A stretch of DNA of 64,000 nt from Candidatus Aminicenantota bacterium (GCA_027061995.1 JAMOUT010000087.1:1-64000); one strand, 5' to 3'; counted from the stretch's first letter, positions 36,341-46,115 are shown. A program made the numbers and translations. The notes: generated by a model not told the origin, from the letters alone.

Positions 36341-37606
36341 GTGAAAAAAAGAATTTTCATTTTTATTTTAATGATTGTAAGTGTGTCTTTTCTATTCTCA
36401 GGAGGATTTTCCCTTTTTGAAGCAGGTTCAAGAGCAGTGGGAATGGGAGAGTCTTTTGTGGCTGTAGCAGATGATCTTTCCGCCATGTTTTATAATCCGG
36501 CGGGATTGTCCTATCTTGAGGGAACAAATGTTTCGATTGGCGGAACTTTGATTTTTCCTTCAACAGAATTTAAAGGTGCCGCACCTTATCCCGGAGAAGG
36601 GGTTAACGAGAAAGCGATATCTCAAACATTTGTCATCCCGAACTTTTATATAGGAAAAAAGATTGGAAAAAGAATCTATATAGGAACGGGAATCACTGTT
36701 CCGTTCGGACTCGGCGTTAATTGGGATGATAATTGGTCAGGCAGATACATAACAACAAATACTGAAATTAAAGCTGTGGATTTTACCCCTACACTGGCAT
36801 TGCAGTTATCCGAAAGTTTTTCATTGGCAATCTCTTATATATACAGGAATGCGAAACTCTTCAATGATCAGAAAATCCCCTTTGTAAACCCGTGGACTTT
36901 CGCAGTTCAGGATGTAGCAGCCCTTCACCTTGAGACAGCATACAGTCATGGTTCGGGATTCAGAGCCGGAACACTTATAAAACTTGGTAAAATAAACTTC
37001 GGTTTATCCTATATGTCGGAAATCATAATGGATTTTACGGGAGATGCGAAATTCACAATGATTTCAACAGGAAACCAAACTCTTGATTATATCCTCGCTT
37101 CCCAATTTCCCGCAACAGCAAAAGGAAAAACAACACTTGTATTTCCCTCAAATCTTTCCGTAGGATTTTCAACCACAGCTTTTGAAGGTTTATTATTTTC
37201 TTTTCAACTTGATTATATGAAATGGAGTGATTATAAGGAGTTGAAGATAGAGTTTGAGGATTATCCCAAATTTTCAACAACCATTGAAAAACATTATAAA
37301 AATACATACTCATTCAGATTCGGAGCTGAAAAAATCTTATCAAAAAAACTTGCCGCAAGAGTCGGTTATTTTTATGATCAAGGAGCACCGGAACCCGTAA
37401 GTCTGGGACCCGATCTTCCCGATTCCGACAAACACGGAATCACTTTTGGTCTAAGTTTTACCATGGGGAAAATCAAGGTTGATTTCGGGAACATCGTCCT
37501 ATTTTTCAGAGACAGATCAACGGAAAATCTTAATGAGGATAATTTTAACGGAACTTACGGCTCTTTTGCTTTTATTTCAGGTATAAATTTAAATTTTAAC
37601 TTTTAA
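36341..37606 (+). CDS. FadL/OmpP1-family outer-membrane transporter
   Basis: 421 residues, usual for FadL. Signal peptide at 1-20, then the N-terminal hatch SLFEAGSRAVGMGESFVAVADD-like segment with NPAGLSYL, the family hallmark, and a 14-strand barrel with alternating aromatic strands ending in NLNFNF. It should pass long-chain fatty acids or other hydrophobic molecules through the outer membrane. The start is GTG with GGAGG 5-6 bases ahead. An SGNH esterase gene follows after 10 bases. Confidence 0.93.
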   Translation: MKKRIFIFILMIVSVSFLFSGGFSLFEAGSRAVGMGESFVAVADDLSAMFYNPAGLSYLEGTNVSIGGTLIFPSTEFKGAAPYPGEGVNEKAISQTFVIPNFYIGKKIGKRIYIGTGITVPFGLGVNWDDNWSGRYITTNTEIKAVDFTPTLALQLSESFSLAISYIYRNAKLFNDQKIPFVNPWTFAVQDVAALHLETAYSHGSGFRAGTLIKLGKINFGLSYMSEIIMDFTGDAKFTMISTGNQTLDYILASQFPATAKGKTTLVFPSNLSVGFSTTAFEGLLFSFQLDYMKWSDYKELKIEFEDYPKFSTTIEKHYKNTYSFRFGAEKILSKKLAARVGYFYDQGAPEPVSLGPDLPDSDKHGITFGLSFTMGKIKVDFGNIVLFFRDRSTENLNEDNFNGTYGSFAFISGINLNFNF

Positions 37607-37616
37607 GAGGTAAATT

Positions 37617-38858
37617 ATGAAGAAAAAATTATTTATAATATTATTAATTTTAAGTGTATCAATATCATTCGTCTATTCGGGAGATTATAAAACAGAGCTT
37701 ACCAAATATGTTGCAATAGGTGATTCTCTAACCGCAGGTTATCAAAGCGGAGGATTGGTATCAGAATTTCAAAAATATTCTTATCCCAATATTCTATCAA
37801 CACAACTCGGGATAACGGATTTTCAACAACCGCTTATATCATCACCCGGAATACCCGCCGTCATGCAGCTTCAGAGCTTATCGCCCGTCTCTTTTTATAC
37901 CCCTTCCGGAACAGGAATTCCTCTGAATCTCAATCTTCAAAGACCTTATGATAATCTTGCTATTCCCGGAGCAACTCTTTACTCATCTCTGTATCCTCCA
38001 AAAACTTCATCAAACCCTTTTTATCAAATAATTTTAAGAGGACTTGGTAATGTAATCACACAAGCAAGCCTATTAAAGCCTAAATTAATCACTTTCTGGC
38101 TTGGTAATAATGAGATTCTCGGGGGAGTATTAAGCGGAAAAGTTATAGAGGGAGTTACGGTTTTTCCTGTCGGAACATATTCAATACTGCTTGACCAAGC
38201 AATGGCAGCACTTTCGGCAACCAAAGCAAAGATAGTAATAATGAATATCCCTAAAACAACAGATATCCCTTTTGTTAATACTTTATCTATCTATATAACA
38301 AATCCGACAACAGGAGAACTTATTAAAGATACAAATGGTAATCCCATAACATATATAGGTCCCAACGGTCCCATGACAAACGGCTGGTATATAACTTTAA
38401 AAGCAATTCCCTATATAACGGCAGGCTATGGAATTCCCGCAGCTCTCGGAGGAAACGGGCAACCTTTACCTGATACAGTAACATTAAGCCCTTCGGAAAT
38501 AGAAAAATTAGATAAAATGGTGGAGGATTATAATAAAGTTATAAAAAATACCGCAAAAAAATACAATGCTATTCTTATGGATGTCAACTCCCTTTTCTCA
38601 ATAATAACCAAAGATGGTTATAAAATCGGAGGTGTTACTTTTACAACAAATTTTATCACGGGGGGGCTGTTCTCTTATGACGGTGTTCACCTCAACTCTC
38701 TCGGTTATGCGATAATAGCTAATAAAATAATAGAAAAGATTAATGAAACTTTGGAGTATAATATTCCACTATACTCTTATAAAGATCTTTTTGAAAAGGG
38801 GAATCCTACTATCGCACCAATTAAAACGACTAATTTTAGAGTTTTAAAGAATAATTAA
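37617..38858 (+). CDS. Exported SGNH/GDSL-family esterase or lipase
   Basis: 413 residues. Signal peptide at 1-21. Block I GDSLTAG with Ser37, block III GNNEILGG with Asn, and block V DGVHLNSLGY with Asp and His give the full SGNH active site. An insertion of about 60 residues rich in Thr/Asn/Pro follows block III. With the FadL porin in front, it likely frees acyl chains that are then imported. A terminator hairpin follows at 38875. Confidence 0.9.
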   Translation: MKKKLFIILLILSVSISFVYSGDYKTELTKYVAIGDSLTAGYQSGGLVSEFQKYSYPNILSTQLGITDFQQPLISSPGIPAVMQLQSLSPVSFYTPSGTGIPLNLNLQRPYDNLAIPGATLYSSLYPPKTSSNPFYQIILRGLGNVITQASLLKPKLITFWLGNNEILGGVLSGKVIEGVTVFPVGTYSILLDQAMAALSATKAKIVIMNIPKTTDIPFVNTLSIYITNPTTGELIKDTNGNPITYIGPNGPMTNGWYITLKAIPYITAGYGIPAALGGNGQPLPDTVTLSPSEIEKLDKMVEDYNKVIKNTAKKYNAILMDVNSLFSIITKDGYKIGGVTFTTNFITGGLFSYDGVHLNSLGYAIIANKIIEKINETLEYNIPLYSYKDLFEKGNPTIAPIKTTNFRVLKNN

Positions 38859-38874
38859 TGAAAAGACAAAATAG

Positions 38875-38907
38875 AAGAGGGAAGAGAAGCTTTCTTCCCT
38901 CTTTTAG
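38875..38907 (+). terminator. Rho-independent terminator of the ChaN-FadL-SGNH operon
   Basis: Stem AAGAGGGAAGA (38875-38885) with TCTTCCCTCTT (38893-38903), loop of 7, followed by T-rich sequence. Confidence 0.8.
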
Positions 38908-38961
38908 ATTTTATTAATAGAAGATTATTATTTAATAAATTTTATATTCGGAGGTTTTTTA

Positions 38962-40485
38962 ATGGCAATAATATTAGATGGTTATCATTTAACTGTTGAG
39001 GATTTAGTGAAAGTTGCGAGATTTAATGAAAAAGTGGAGCTTCATCCAGATGCTCTCAAAAGAATTGAAAAATGCAGAGCAATGCTTGAGAAAAAAATCG
39101 AAGCTCATGAAATTATGTATGGAGTTAACACCGGAATAGGTGAATTTTCAGAGGTTGTTCTTGATGATGAGCAAGTGGAACAATTTCAAAAATATCTGGT
39201 TTATAATCATGCGGCTGGTATAGGTGATCCGGCTCCCATAGAATATGTTAGGGGAGCAATGGTCGGAAGAATCAATGTTCATGCGCACGGAAATTCAGGA
39301 ATCAGACCGATAATAACTCAAACTCTTGTTGAGATGTTGAATAAAGGGGTAACCCCTTTCGTTTGTCAAAAAGGTTCGGTTGGAGCTTCGGGTGATCTTG
39401 CCCCTATGTCTCAAATAGCTCTTCTTTTAATGGGAGAGGGAAAAGCTTATTATAAAGGGGAACTTCTTGACGGAAAAGAGGCAATGGACAGAGCGGGAAT
39501 TCCCATTCCCGGACTTAAAGCGAGAGACGGGCTCGGAACAATAAACGGCTCTAATGTTTTAACAGCTATGAGTGCAATCTTTTTATATGATGCAAACAGA
39601 TGGTTAAAACAATCTGAAATAGCGGCAGCTATGTCTCTCGAAGCACTTATGGCAAATATGAAACCATATACCCCCCTTCTTCATGAAGCAAGAGGATTCA
39701 AAGGTGCGATTAGAACAGCAAAAGCAATTAAAAAAGTTATTCAGGGCGGAGATCTTGAAGAGGGAAAATTAAAAGTAAAAGTTCAGGATGCTTATTCAAT
39801 GCGTTCAACTCCTCAGGTTATAGGAGCGGCACATGATGCTTTGGCATATGCAAAATCTCAGGTTGAGATAGAGTTAAACGGAGTGGGAGATAATCCCATC
39901 TTTTTCCCTGACAAAAATCTTCAACTTTCGGGAGCAAATTTTCAGGGAACACCGGTCGCTCTTCCAATGGATATGATGGGAGCGGCTATTACCATGGTAA
40001 GTGTTATGTCAGAGAGAAGAATGAACAGACTCAATAATCCCGCATTAAGCGGAGGTCTTCCCCCGTTTTTAACCAAAGGTGCGGGAATGATGTCGGGTTT
40101 AATGCTTAGCCAATACACCGCTGATATGCAGATTGTCGAGCAAAGAATTTTATCTATGCCGGCTTCCATTCAATCCATCCCCGCAGCAGCGGATCAAGAG
40201 GATTTTGTATCCATGGGAATGAATACAGCCATTAAAAATTTTCAAATACTTGATAATGCTTATGGTGTGCTCGGGATAGAGTTTATGGCGGCCGCTCAAG
40301 CATTGGATTTAAGAGATTTTAATTTTGGAAAAGGAACAACAAAAGCAAAAGAGGTTATCAGAAAATATGTTGATTTTCTTGATATAGACAGACCCCTTTA
40401 TCCTGACCATACTAAGATGAAAGAACTTGTTAAATCGGGAGAGATTCTCGAAGAGGTGGAAAAAGTAGTAGGTAGTTTGGAATAA
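38962..40485 (+). CDS. hutH: Histidine ammonia-lyase
   Basis: 507 residues, usual length. The Ala142-Ser143-Gly144 triad in GSVGASGDLAPM forms the MIO cofactor. Other conserved parts: YGVNTGIGEF, the YSMRSTPQV region and the QAAADQEDF-like segment (here AAADQEDFVSMGMN). It turns histidine into urocanate and ammonia in the cytoplasm. It is flanked by terminators on both sides and so is its own unit; hutU lies 18 kb away on the same strand. GGAGG precedes the ATG. Confidence 0.96.
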   Translation: MAIILDGYHLTVEDLVKVARFNEKVELHPDALKRIEKCRAMLEKKIEAHEIMYGVNTGIGEFSEVVLDDEQVEQFQKYLVYNHAAGIGDPAPIEYVRGAMVGRINVHAHGNSGIRPIITQTLVEMLNKGVTPFVCQKGSVGASGDLAPMSQIALLLMGEGKAYYKGELLDGKEAMDRAGIPIPGLKARDGLGTINGSNVLTAMSAIFLYDANRWLKQSEIAAAMSLEALMANMKPYTPLLHEARGFKGAIRTAKAIKKVIQGGDLEEGKLKVKVQDAYSMRSTPQVIGAAHDALAYAKSQVEIELNGVGDNPIFFPDKNLQLSGANFQGTPVALPMDMMGAAITMVSVMSERRMNRLNNPALSGGLPPFLTKGAGMMSGLMLSQYTADMQIVEQRILSMPASIQSIPAAADQEDFVSMGMNTAIKNFQILDNAYGVLGIEFMAAAQALDLRDFNFGKGTTKAKEVIRKYVDFLDIDRPLYPDHTKMKELVKSGEILEEVEKVVGSLE

Positions 40486-40516
40486 ATATATATTAACACT
40501 ATTTTTATATTCCAAT

Positions 40517-40552
40517 CTTTTACGGGGAAAAAATTATTTTTCCCCGTAAAAG
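40517..40552 (+). terminator. Terminator after hutH
   Basis: Nearly perfect stem TTTTACGGGGAAAAA / TTTTTCCCCGTAAAA around a TTA-type loop. Symmetric, so it could work in both directions, but only hutH needs it. Confidence 0.75.
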
Positions 40553-40643
40553 ATAGTATAAAATGATATACATATGTAAACGATTTCTTACTTATCTTTT
40601 ATAAACCATTTTACAAAACCCTCATCTTCATTGATTCTTTTTC

Positions 40644-40658
40644 TGGCATGAATTTTGC
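40644..40658 (+). promoter_or_regulatory. Candidate sigma-54 (-24/-12) promoter of the FecR-DUF6600 gene
   Basis: TGGCATGAATTTTGC fits the TGGCAC-R-N4-TTGC pattern with the required GG-N10-GC spacing and one mismatch. A TATAAT (40661-40666) follows directly, so a sigma-70 promoter is an alternative. The start codon is at 40695. No activator site was identified. Confidence 0.4.
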
Positions 40659-40694
40659 GGTATAATTTTATCTTGAGCATAAAGGAGGTATGCT

Positions 40695-43058
40695 ATGAAA
40701 AAATTAATTATATTTATAAGCTTATTTGTTCTGATATTCGGTTATCAGAGTTTCGGATATGAACAACAATCACCTATAAGAATCTCTTATATTCAAGGTT
40801 CTGCAATGGTTCAAAGAGGTTTTGACATGGGGTTTGAAGATGCAACAATCAATCTTCCTCTTGTTGACGGAGATAGAATTATAACTCAGAATGGGAGAGT
40901 TGAAATTGATCTCGGTGATGGCAATTATATAAGGTTGGATAATGATACCAGAGCTGAAATTGACAGAAAAGATGAAAATGTAAAAGTTAAAATATGGTCG
41001 GGCTCCATCTATGTTGATATCAATAATTTCATGGGAGAGGGAACAATAGTTCTCGGTTTTCCGCAGGGAGAAGTTGTCCCGTTAAAAAAAGGAACTTATA
41101 GAATCGATTATTTTAATAATGTCGGTAAAGTAATTGTCAGAAACGGTGTTGCCGAAGTTTTCACTGATGAAGGTTCAAGATATGTCAGAAGATCTCAAAA
41201 TATCACTCTTGAAGGGGGAAGATTCACTTCAAGAGCAAGTTATCTTTATAATGATTATGATGATGAATTTGATAAATGGAATTATTACAGGGCAAAAACA
41301 GTCAATCAGTGGTATTCCGATGATTACGGATATGAAGATTCCTATCTTCCCCAAAATCTGAGAAGATATTCGCAGAACTTTCGTTCCAACGGAAGATGGA
41401 TATATGTAAATGATTACGGATATTGCTGGAGACCTGTTTCAGTAATCAATACATGGAGGCCTTACTATAACGGAAGATGGACATGGGTTTATCCTTACGG
41501 ATGGACATGGGTTTCCTATGACCCTTGGTGGCCTACCTATCATTACGGAAGATGGGTATGGGATTCATACAATGGTTGGATATGGGCTCCCGGAAGCACA
41601 TGGGGTCCCGCATGGGTTGACTGGTTTTATTATGGAGACTACTATGGTTGGGCACCCATAGATTATTACGGAAATCCTGTAATTGTTGTCAATAATGTCT
41701 GGGTCAGACACTACAACAGAATACCGGTGAATGCAAGATCAGTTGTTGTTTTGAGGAAAAGTTCGCTTATGGCGAGAAATGTATCAAGAGTCGCTTTAAC
41801 CGGAAGAGTTCTCAGATCAAGCTCATTATCAAGAATAACTCTCAGGAGAATCTCATCTCAACCCCTTGCAGTCCAAAGGATAAACAGGGTTAAAGTCGGA
41901 AACAGAGTTATATTAAAGAGAAATTATACACCGGTTGTAAATGTGAATTCAACAAAGATAAGAGGAAAAGTTTTCAAACCCTCCACAACTTACAGAAAAA
42001 TCAGCGCAATAAAATCAAGAAGCTTTAAAAATAAAGCCGGAGGAATAACAACAGTATCAAAATCAAAATCCTATGGCACAAGAATTATTAAAAGGGATGG
42101 TCATTCATCCTATACCACAAAAGATAAAACATACAGAAAAACATACACAAACAAAAGCTCTTACAGAACAATCGGGAAAAGGGGAGTTATCTCAAAGAAA
42201 AAAGTAACAAGATCTTCCGTATCCTCAACAAGTTCGCAATCAGGCACAAGGAAAAAAATTAAAAAGAAAAATAATGGCGAACATTATCCGTTTAATACGC
42301 ATTATAATTCTCCCTCAAATTCTGAAAATTCTTCCTACAGGAGTTCATCAAGTTTTTACAGATACTATACCCCTAAAAAATTAAAGAAAGATTATTACGG
42401 AGGAACTCCGAGAGGTTATTATACGGCAAAAAAGAGCGGCTCCTATCATTCAAATAAATCTTATAATAATTCATCTTCCTCATACAAAAGAGGTTCTTAC
42501 AACAAATCATCGGGGTTTTACAGATACTATAAACCCAAGACAACGGTAAAAAGATATTCCTACGGAAACCGTTCGGGAAATTATTATAAAAACAAAACAT
42601 ATACAAACAATAATTACAATAATTACTATAACAAATCTTATTCAAATAATAGTTATAAAAGATATTACAGCGGCAACTATAATAAAAGATACAATAAATC
42701 TTATTCATACGGTAATAACTCTTACAACTCCGATTCTTCAAAAAGCGGCGGTTCATTCTGGCAAAAATTCATAAGAAAAAGCTCCCCGTCCCGCTCTTCA
42801 TACAATCATAAATCCTATGGCAATTATAATAAATCTTATTCCTCAACCCCGAGAAACAGATATTATAAAAAATATAGTTATTCAGGTTCATCAAGAACAT
42901 ATAGTCCGAAATCAAGTTCATCAAGCCATTGGTCACACAGTTCATCCTCTTCAAACCACTCCTCTTTTTCAACTTCATCATCTTCAAGCCACTCCTCTTA
43001 TTCAGCCTCATCATCCTCATCTTCAAGCGGTAGCCGTTCAATAAAGAAAAGAAAATAA
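40695..43058 (+). CDS. FecR-domain + DUF6600 exported protein with long Ser/Tyr/Asn/Lys-rich tail
   Basis: 787 residues. Signal peptide at 1-21. Residues 28-170 are a FecR-like domain (SYIQGSAMVQRG, LVDGDRIITQNGRVEIDLGDG). Residues about 215-345 hold DUF6600-type repeats dense in Trp, Tyr and Gly (WIYVNDYGYCWRPV, GRWTWVYPYGWTWVS, YGWAPIDYYG). From about 350 a basic linker leads into a 250-residue low-complexity tail of Ser, Tyr, Asn and Lys that ends with Ser runs. FecR-DUF6600 proteins are typical of Acidobacteriota-like bacteria; function unknown. The tail suggests a surface, adhesive or assembly role. Ribosome site AAAGGAGG. Confidence 0.85.
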   Translation: MKKLIIFISLFVLIFGYQSFGYEQQSPIRISYIQGSAMVQRGFDMGFEDATINLPLVDGDRIITQNGRVEIDLGDGNYIRLDNDTRAEIDRKDENVKVKIWSGSIYVDINNFMGEGTIVLGFPQGEVVPLKKGTYRIDYFNNVGKVIVRNGVAEVFTDEGSRYVRRSQNITLEGGRFTSRASYLYNDYDDEFDKWNYYRAKTVNQWYSDDYGYEDSYLPQNLRRYSQNFRSNGRWIYVNDYGYCWRPVSVINTWRPYYNGRWTWVYPYGWTWVSYDPWWPTYHYGRWVWDSYNGWIWAPGSTWGPAWVDWFYYGDYYGWAPIDYYGNPVIVVNNVWVRHYNRIPVNARSVVVLRKSSLMARNVSRVALTGRVLRSSSLSRITLRRISSQPLAVQRINRVKVGNRVILKRNYTPVVNVNSTKIRGKVFKPSTTYRKISAIKSRSFKNKAGGITTVSKSKSYGTRIIKRDGHSSYTTKDKTYRKTYTNKSSYRTIGKRGVISKKKVTRSSVSSTSSQSGTRKKIKKKNNGEHYPFNTHYNSPSNSENSSYRSSSSFYRYYTPKKLKKDYYGGTPRGYYTAKKSGSYHSNKSYNNSSSSYKRGSYNKSSGFYRYYKPKTTVKRYSYGNRSGNYYKNKTYTNNNYNNYYNKSYSNNSYKRYYSGNYNKRYNKSYSYGNNSYNSDSSKSGGSFWQKFIRKSSPSRSSYNHKSYGNYNKSYSSTPRNRYYKKYSYSGSSRTYSPKSSSSSHWSHSSSSSNHSSFSTSSSSSHSSYSASSSSSSSGSRSIKKRK

Positions 43059-43083
43059 CTGTTATCTTTATATAGATCCTTCG

Positions 43084-43119
43084 AAAAAGGGGATATCCTT
43101 CTGGATATCCCCTTTTTTT
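43084..43119. terminator. Bidirectional terminator
   Basis: Stem AAAAAGGGGATATCC with GGATATCCCCTTTTT, loop TTCT. Lies between converging genes (FecR-DUF6600 and propeller protein); the stop of the latter is within the T-rich flank. Confidence 0.88.
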
Positions 43120-44155
43120 ATTTTAAGTTTATTTTAACCGAGTTTAAACCCCACAAGTCATCATTTTCCGAATATTTGAGAAAAAGATAGATATTATCTC
43201 TAACCGCCCAATAATCTGTTTCCGGAAGTAAAAGTTTTTTACTCTTTCCTGTTTTAAGATTAACAATGATATACTGCCGATTATTACCCAAAACTTTATA
43301 TGTTCTTATATATAAATTGCCATCCGCCACTTTTATATTCTGCACAGGGGGAAAATATTCCGGACAATAAATATTATTTTGCTTTAATAATTCTTTCCAT
43401 TTTCTATTATTGAATCCCATTTTAATTCTTGTTTTTTCCACAAGTTTTATTTTATCTTTTTTCATTATTTTTATGTTTGGATATTTTATCTCTAAGGTAT
43501 TTATATGCTTAACTCTATTATCATAAATTTTTATTTTATAATTATCCGCCGGATCACAAATAATAAATTGATTATCTCCTGTATCCCATAATATTCTCTC
43601 TTTAAAAATAGGGATTGTCCCTTTTTTCTTCATTCCCACATACATAATATATCTCTTACCCCGATTTCTCCTTTTGATTATTGTTTTTATCCTTTTTAAA
43701 TTAGAATTCCAAAGCTCGAATACATTAAACATTGCTTTCTTTACGAATGAATAATGAAAAAAGATATAATTGTTCCCAAACGGTTTTAGAATCCCCCTCG
43801 GATGAAATCTTTTCTCGTGAAGAAATTGCCCTTGTTTATTATAATAAGCTATTTTAACCGTTGTAAACAACATAATATTTTTTTTATTTGTTAATATCGC
43901 CGGAGCCCAAGGAAAATCCCCCGGTCCTTGACCTTTTTTATATCTTATCTCAAAATTTTTTTTGAGTGTATATATCGAATAACCCAAAACTCTTTTAATA
44001 CTATGATCTATAATATACACTCTTCTTTTATCACAATTCATATAATAGGGGTTAATCAATCTCCTTATATTAACACTATTCAATAATCTTTCGGAAGATA
44101 ATAAAGAGATAATACTTAAGAATAAGATAATAAAAATAATTATTTTATTTTTCAT
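43118..44155 (-). CDS. Exported 6-bladed beta-propeller-like protein
   Basis: 345 residues. Signal peptide at about 1-21. The repeats resemble DUF5128/6-bladed propellers: each blade starts with strands such as RRVYIIDHSIKRVLGYS, and the KKGQGPGDFPWAP motif is a family hallmark. Very basic. No catalytic motif. AGGAGG lies before the ATG. Transcribed after the two glycosyltransferase genes, so it may act with a surface polymer, but the link is only positional. Confidence 0.65.
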   Translation of the reverse strand: MKNKIIIFIILFLSIISLLSSERLLNSVNIRRLINPYYMNCDKRRVYIIDHSIKRVLGYSIYTLKKNFEIRYKKGQGPGDFPWAPAILTNKKNIMLFTTVKIAYYNKQGQFLHEKRFHPRGILKPFGNNYIFFHYSFVKKAMFNVFELWNSNLKRIKTIIKRRNRGKRYIMYVGMKKKGTIPIFKERILWDTGDNQFIICDPADNYKIKIYDNRVKHINTLEIKYPNIKIMKKDKIKLVEKTRIKMGFNNRKWKELLKQNNIYCPEYFPPVQNIKVADGNLYIRTYKVLGNNRQYIIVNLKTGKSKKLLLPETDYWAVRDNIYLFLKYSENDDLWGLNSVKINLK

Positions 44156-44173
44156 TTTTTACCTCCTAAAATT

Positions 44174-45244
44174 TTATAAACCTTTTAATATATCAATATA
44201 TTGTCGGACGAATTTATCCCAGTGAAAATTTTCACTGTATTTCAAACCTTTTGATTCATACTCTTTTCTCAAACTCTCATCGATTATCATATTTTCCATA
44301 ACAGTGGTAAGTTCTTCCTCGGATTGAGGATTAAAAAGAACAGCATTATCTTTTAAAATCTCTTTAAGACTTCCTCCCGAGCTGCTTACCACAGCTTTGC
44401 CTCTTGCCATTACTTCAATAGGAGGTAACCCGAACCCTTCATAAAGTGAAGGAAACACAAAAAACAAACAATTATCAATAAATTTGATAACCTCCTTTTG
44501 TTCGATATATCCTTTTATTATCACTCTGTTTTCAATCCCCAAACCTTCTACTTGTTTTTTTAATTGTTTCGGATTTTTTATCCCGATAAGAATAAGTTTA
44601 AGCTCCTTATATTTTCCTTTTATATTTGAGAAAGCTTTTAAGAGAATTCCGAGATTTTTATGAGGTTTAAGATTTCCCATATAAAGGATATAAGGAAAAT
44701 CGATTGAGGTTTTCTGTTCTTCAGCCGAAAAAAATATCTCCGCAATCCCATTGTATATAACTTTTATCCTATCTTCATTAAAACCGAACATATTAATAAT
44801 ATCTTTTTTTGAAGTCTCGGATACCGTAAAAATCAGCTCCCCTCTCTGTTGTAAACTTTTAAGGAAAATCTTACCAATCTCTCTTTTATAAAAGGGGAAA
44901 AATTCGGGAAACTTAAAATGGATAAGGTCGTGAATTGTTGCTATAACCCTGTTTTTGATAAAGATGGGAAAAACATAATGGGGAGAAAAATAGATATAAT
45001 CTTTTAACCCTCTTATCTTCAAAGGGATTTCCAAATGTTCAAACAGGCTATAATTTTTACTGCCAACATTAATAATATTCTCTTTTAAAAATTCGGGAGA
45101 TGAGGAATCTTTAAGATGAAGAAATTTATAAGCAAATTCCCCCGAACTTATTAATCCTCCGAAAATATTTTTCAGATATGTTCCTATCCCGTAATCATCT
45201 GTTTTTCTCCCGTCAAAAATAAGTTTAACATCTGTATTCATCAA
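44174..45244 (-). CDS. Family 4 glycosyltransferase
   Basis: 356 residues, GT-B fold. C-terminal donor-binding part: LYMGNLKPHKNLGILLKAF (about 187-205) and PSLYEGFGLPPIEVMARGKAVVSS with the EGFGLP...E motif. The N-terminal part has GIGTYLKN, typical of mannosyl- or related transferases. Overlaps the GT2 gene by 20 bases. Probably builds a surface polysaccharide or O-antigen-like chain. Confidence 0.93.
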   Translation of the reverse strand: MMNTDVKLIFDGRKTDDYGIGTYLKNIFGGLISSGEFAYKFLHLKDSSSPEFLKENIINVGSKNYSLFEHLEIPLKIRGLKDYIYFSPHYVFPIFIKNRVIATIHDLIHFKFPEFFPFYKREIGKIFLKSLQQRGELIFTVSETSKKDIINMFGFNEDRIKVIYNGIAEIFFSAEEQKTSIDFPYILYMGNLKPHKNLGILLKAFSNIKGKYKELKLILIGIKNPKQLKKQVEGLGIENRVIIKGYIEQKEVIKFIDNCLFFVFPSLYEGFGLPPIEVMARGKAVVSSSGGSLKEILKDNAVLFNPQSEEELTTVMENMIIDESLRKEYESKGLKYSENFHWDKFVRQYIDILKGL

Positions 45245-46115
45245 TAATCTCCAAGATCTTCCCTATTATTTTCCTGTTTTTTTTATCCGAAAGATATTTA
45301 ATTTTAAACTTTAATTTCAGATATAATTTTAATAAAACAAAAGAGAGTTTACTATTATGCTTGCAATAATAATACAATTGGCTCTTTTTTGATTCAACAA
45401 GAGATATCGAAAGATTTTTTGAACTTGATTTCCCTTTATAATGAATAATCTTAGCTTTACCGTAAACAAGCAGCTTGAACCCTTTTTCCCTGACTCTTCT
45501 TCCGAAATCAGCATCTTCCATATATAAAAAAAATCGTTCGTCAAATCCTGAAACACTCTCATAAACCTTTTTTTCTATCAAAAAACACGCACCACTTATC
45601 CAATCAGGTTGTTTCATAAAATTATCTTTTCTGATTTTATATATGATTTTATAATATTTTTCCGCAAAATATTTTAATATGATTTCCGAAAAAAGATTTA
45701 TATCATATCCGAAAGAGAGTTGAAAACTGTTATCCCCGTAAAAAATCACGGGAGCGATTATACCTATCTCGGGTTCTCTCTTTTTATGCTCCAGAAGTTT
45801 TGCAATCGAATCATCAAATATAATAGTATCATTATTAAGAATAAGAAGATATCTCCCCTTTGCATGAGATACAGCTATATTATTAGCTTTTGCAAACCCA
45901 TGATTTTTTTTCTCTCTTATAAGATTAACTTTATCATATTGTTCAATCCCTTTAATAGAATCATCGGTTGAATTATTATCAACAATAATAATCTCATATT
46001 CGATATTTTTGATATTTTGCTTAATTGATTTTAAACACTTCGCAAGATATTTCCCCGAATTATAATTCACTATTATAATGGAAAGTTCGGGATTGGCAGA
46101 TTTATCAATCATCAA
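45225..46115 (-). CDS. Family 2 glycosyltransferase (rhamnosyltransferase-like)
   Basis: 296 residues, GT-A fold. SIIIVNYNSGKYLAKCL at the start, IIVDNNSTDDS, LILNNDTII (metal-binding region), GACFLIEKKVYESVSGFDERFF and EDADFGRRVREKG. These fit the WcaA/rhamnosyltransferase subgroup (cd04186). Starts the minus-strand group GT2-GT4-propeller. Confidence 0.93.
   Translation of the reverse strand: MMIDKSANPELSIIIVNYNSGKYLAKCLKSIKQNIKNIEYEIIIVDNNSTDDSIKGIEQYDKVNLIREKKNHGFAKANNIAVSHAKGRYLLILNNDTIIFDDSIAKLLEHKKREPEIGIIAPVIFYGDNSFQLSFGYDINLFSEIILKYFAEKYYKIIYKIRKDNFMKQPDWISGACFLIEKKVYESVSGFDERFFLYMEDADFGRRVREKGFKLLVYGKAKIIHYKGKSSSKNLSISLVESKKSQLYYYCKHNSKLSFVLLKLYLKLKFKIKYLSDKKNRKIIGKILEIIDEYRC

Noticed and set aside
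42373-43041. Antisense open frames opposite the FecR-DUF6600 tail
   Set aside because: They arise from the biased Ser/Tyr/Asn codons on the plus strand; products are Cys/Tyr/Asn-rich without family features or ribosome sites.
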